Of a stretch of 5,237 bases of DNA, positions 1 through 5,237 are shown in pieces. Each line of letters begins with the position of its first letter. Within the stretch, counting starts at the first letter, position 1. The notes beneath the pieces are model-generated. The model was not told where the DNA came from. It worked only from the letters and a program-made list of their open reading frames with translations, and ran no database searches. The DNA is from Cyanobacteria bacterium UBA8156 (GTDB lineage: Bacteria > Cyanobacteriota > Cyanobacteriia > Pseudanabaenales > Pseudanabaenaceae). The position numbers and the translations under genes were made by a program. The stretch spans positions 1 through 5,237 of the forward strand of contig DMPD01000358.1 in NCBI GenBank assembly GCA_003456125.1. Reading direction: 5' to 3'.

Positions 1-930
1 GTGATTACGGCCACCCAGATGCTCGACAGCATGGCCCAAAGTCCGCGGCCCACCCGGGCGGAGATCTCCGATGTGGCCAACGCCATTTTGGACGGTACCG
101 ATGCGGTGATGCTATCCAACGAGACGGCGGTGGGCAAATACCCGGTGGCGGCAGTGGAAACCATGGCCCGCATTGCCTGCCGCACCGAGCAAGAATTTTG
201 GGCGCGCCCCATCGAAGACGAAGGTTCGACCATTCCCAACGCCATCAGCCAAGCCGTGAGCCGCATTGCCGATCAACTCAACGCCGCGGCGATCGTGACC
301 CTCACCAAAACCGGGGCCACCGCCCGCAACGTCAGCAAATTTCGCCCCCGGGTACCCATCGTGGCGGTGACTTCCCAGGTGGATGTGTCGCGGCGGCTCC
401 AGTTGGTGTGGGGGGTACAACCGTTGATGGCCCTGTCGTTGCCTTCGACCCGGCAAAATTTTGAGGCAGCCCTCAACATTGCCCAAGAACGGGGCATGGT
501 GCAAGCCGGCGACTTGGTGGTGATGTCGGCGGGGACGTTGGCAGGGGTAGCCGGCTCCACCGACCTGATCAAAGTCGCCTACGTCTCGGCGTTGGTGGGC
601 AAAGGATTGGCCGTGGGCCAGGGCACGGTGGGGGGCCGGGCCCGCATTGCCTACCATCCGCTGGACGTGAAAGATTTTCATGCCCAGGAAATTCTGGTAG
701 TGGAGAGCACCCACGCCGATTTTGTGGATGCCATTCGGAAAGCGGCCGCGGTGATCACCGAAGAAGAAGGGTTGGATTCCCACGCGGTGACCATTGGCCG
801 CAAACTGGGGGTACCGATTTTGGTGGGGGTTCGCGGGGCCACCACCCGCATTCGCGATGGCGCACCGGTCACCATTGATTTTGCCAAAGGCTTGGTGTAT
901 TCCGGGGCACCCATTCGCGATCTGAGTTGA
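1..930 (+). CDS. pyk: Pyruvate kinase, C-terminal half (5' end outside window)
   Basis: Pyruvate kinase transfers phosphate from phosphoenolpyruvate to ADP, giving pyruvate and ATP, the last step of glycolysis in the cytoplasm. The frame is open from base 1 and begins inside the conserved barrel segment [11 protein letters not shown], so the GTG at base 1 is an internal Val codon and not the start. Fragment residues 18-62 carry the end of the TIM barrel, with [20 protein letters not shown] followed by [12 protein letters not shown]. Residues about 75-195 form the regulatory C domain, including [17 protein letters not shown]. Residues about 203-309 form an extra PEP-utiliser-type domain with [10 protein letters not shown] (His261) and LGVPILVG, equivalent to the mobile phosphohistidine segment of PPDK and enzyme I. 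This extra domain is known from cyanobacterial and Bacillus-type enzymes of about 590 residues, so roughly 280 residues are missing. Whether His261 is phosphorylated is unknown. It ends at TGA 928-930. The family call is secure; which cyanobacterial paralogue it is rests on the extra domain only. Confidence 0.96.
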   Translation: MITATQMLDSMAQSPRPTRAEISDVANAILDGTDAVMLSNETAVGKYPVAAVETMARIACRTEQEFWARPIEDEGSTIPNAISQAVSRIADQLNAAAIVTLTKTGATARNVSKFRPRVPIVAVTSQVDVSRRLQLVWGVQPLMALSLPSTRQNFEAALNIAQERGMVQAGDLVVMSAGTLAGVAGSTDLIKVAYVSALVGKGLAVGQGTVGGRARIAYHPLDVKDFHAQEILVVESTHADFVDAIRKAAAVITEEEGLDSHAVTIGRKLGVPILVGVRGATTRIRDGAPVTIDFAKGLVYSGAPIRDLS

Positions 931-931
931 T

Positions 932-954
932 GGGGGAGCGCCGCCAACTCCTCC
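932..954 (+). terminator. Candidate terminator hairpin of pyk
   Basis: GGGGGAG (932-938) pairs with CTCCTCC (948-954) through seven base pairs, one of them G-U, around the nine-base loop CGCCGCCAA. It starts one base after the pyk stop codon, where a transcript end or 3'-stabilising stem would be expected. The following bases, TGGTTCTC, contain only a few T residues, so it is not a textbook intrinsic terminator. Cyanobacterial terminators often lack strong U tracts. The fold was judged by eye. Confidence 0.35.
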
Positions 955-980
955 TGGTTCTCAGCCAAATAACAGATAAA

Positions 981-998
981 CCATAGAGGTGGCTATGG
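981..998. repeat. Small perfect inverted repeat (hairpin)
   Basis: CCATAG (981-986) and CTATGG (993-998) are exact reverse complements separated by AGGTGG. This gives a six-pair hairpin about 50 bases after the pyk stop. No T run follows, so termination alone is a weak explanation. It could be a 3' processing stem, a protein-binding site or chance. Confidence 0.3.
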
Positions 999-1029
999 GG
1001 GGTTGGGCTCCGTCCAAACCATCACCTGA

Positions 1030-1042
1030 GTTCATGGTGAAC
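1030..1042. repeat. Short palindromic site in the gltS upstream region
   Basis: GTTCA (1030-1034) and TGAAC (1038-1042) are exact reverse complements around TGG, a 13-base dyad 85 bases before the gltS start. An overlapping repeat, ACCAT (1018-1022) with ATGGT (1034-1038), competes for some of the same bases. A dyad here could be an operator, but it is short and matches no regulator site I recognise. In particular it is not the NtcA GTA-N8-TAC pattern. Confidence 0.2.
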
Positions 1043-1110
1043 AGGCCGGCAAGCCCTGTGGGGATAGTGTTACGATAGGTTTCCCTGCCTTAGGGGTATC
1101 TGTCGTCGTT

Positions 1111-1116
1111 AAGGAA
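1111..1116 (+). promoter_or_regulatory. Ribosome binding site of gltS
   Basis: AAGGAA lies ten bases before GTG 1127, a usable if slightly long Shine-Dalgarno spacing, and supports that GTG as the start. The alternative in-frame TTG at 1118 lies only one base after this motif, too close to be used with it. No in-frame ATG exists between the TAG at 1091-1093 and the catalytic Cys codon at 1220. Confidence 0.6.
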
Positions 1117-1126
1117 ATTGGGTCGC

Positions 1127-5237
<4,111 letters not shown>

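Larger units (their letters stand above)
931..1126. other. pyk-gltS intergenic spacer (196 bp)
   Basis: No coding region is supported here. The spacer holds, in order, a GC-rich hairpin just after the pyk stop (932-954), a CCATAG/CTATGG hairpin (981-998), a GTTCA/TGAAC inverted repeat (1030-1042) and the gltS ribosome binding site (1111-1116). The gltS promoter is expected here, but no convincing -35/-10 pair is visible. TACGAT at 1071-1076 fits a -10 box at four of six positions and has no good -35 at 16-18 bases upstream. I found no NtcA site of the form GTA-N8-TAC, although nitrogen genes in cyanobacteria are often NtcA-controlled. An in-frame TAG at 1091-1093 limits how far upstream the gltS protein could begin. 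Confidence 0.8.

Noticed and set aside
1..3. GTG at the first base as a translation start
   Set aside because: It encodes Val of the conserved [11 protein letters not shown] segment in the middle of pyruvate kinase, so the gene clearly continues upstream.
112..783. 223-codon open frame on the minus strand opposite pyk
   Set aside because: It lies in antisense register to a conserved pyruvate kinase frame, starts only at a GTG, and has a composition typical of a shadow frame.
931..1126. NtcA binding site (GTA-N8-TAC) upstream of gltS
   Set aside because: I checked each GTA or GTG and each TAC in the spacer. None has the right partner at eight bases, and the GTTCA/TGAAC dyad has the wrong spacing.

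Overview
The window is ordinary cyanobacterial chromosome carrying two housekeeping genes on the + strand: the 3' half of pyruvate kinase (pyk, cut by the left edge) and most of ferredoxin-dependent glutamate synthase (Fd-GOGAT; gltS/glsF, cut by the right edge). Three things point to a cyanobacterium. The octamer GCGATCGC (HIP1) occurs nine times in about 3 kb. The pyruvate kinase has the long form with a C-terminal PEP-utiliser-type domain. The GOGAT carries the ferredoxin-loop insertion of the photosynthetic enzyme. Base composition is GC-rich, about 60% by eye, with Leu written mostly as TTG or CTG and almost no TTA, CTA or TCA codons. The species cannot be named from this.

Layout: bases 1-930 hold the last 309 codons of pyk. 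Bases 931-1126 are a 196-bp intergenic spacer with a GC-rich hairpin directly after the pyk stop, a second small hairpin, a short inverted repeat and a ribosome binding site. Bases 1127-5237 hold the first 1370 codons of gltS, starting at GTG. The visible protein includes a 31-residue propeptide, the class II glutamine amidotransferase domain with nucleophile Cys32, the central domain, the FMN/3Fe-4S synthase domain with its ferredoxin loop, and the first turns of the C-terminal beta-helix. The last 160-190 residues expected for the family lie outside the window.

The two genes lie in the same direction, but the 196-bp gap and terminator-like hairpin suggest separate transcription. Their products are metabolic neighbours rather than partners. 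Pyruvate kinase feeds pyruvate, and through it 2-oxoglutarate synthesis, while Fd-GOGAT uses 2-oxoglutarate, glutamine and photosynthetically reduced ferredoxin to make glutamate.

I looked on both strands for an undescribed system and found none. The long antisense reading frames are shadows of codon bias. The points worth a second look are modest: Cys in place of Ser in the FMN-site motif KSNxGEGGED, an enlarged variable linker before the FMN domain, uneven HIP1 placement, and the small inverted repeats in the spacer.
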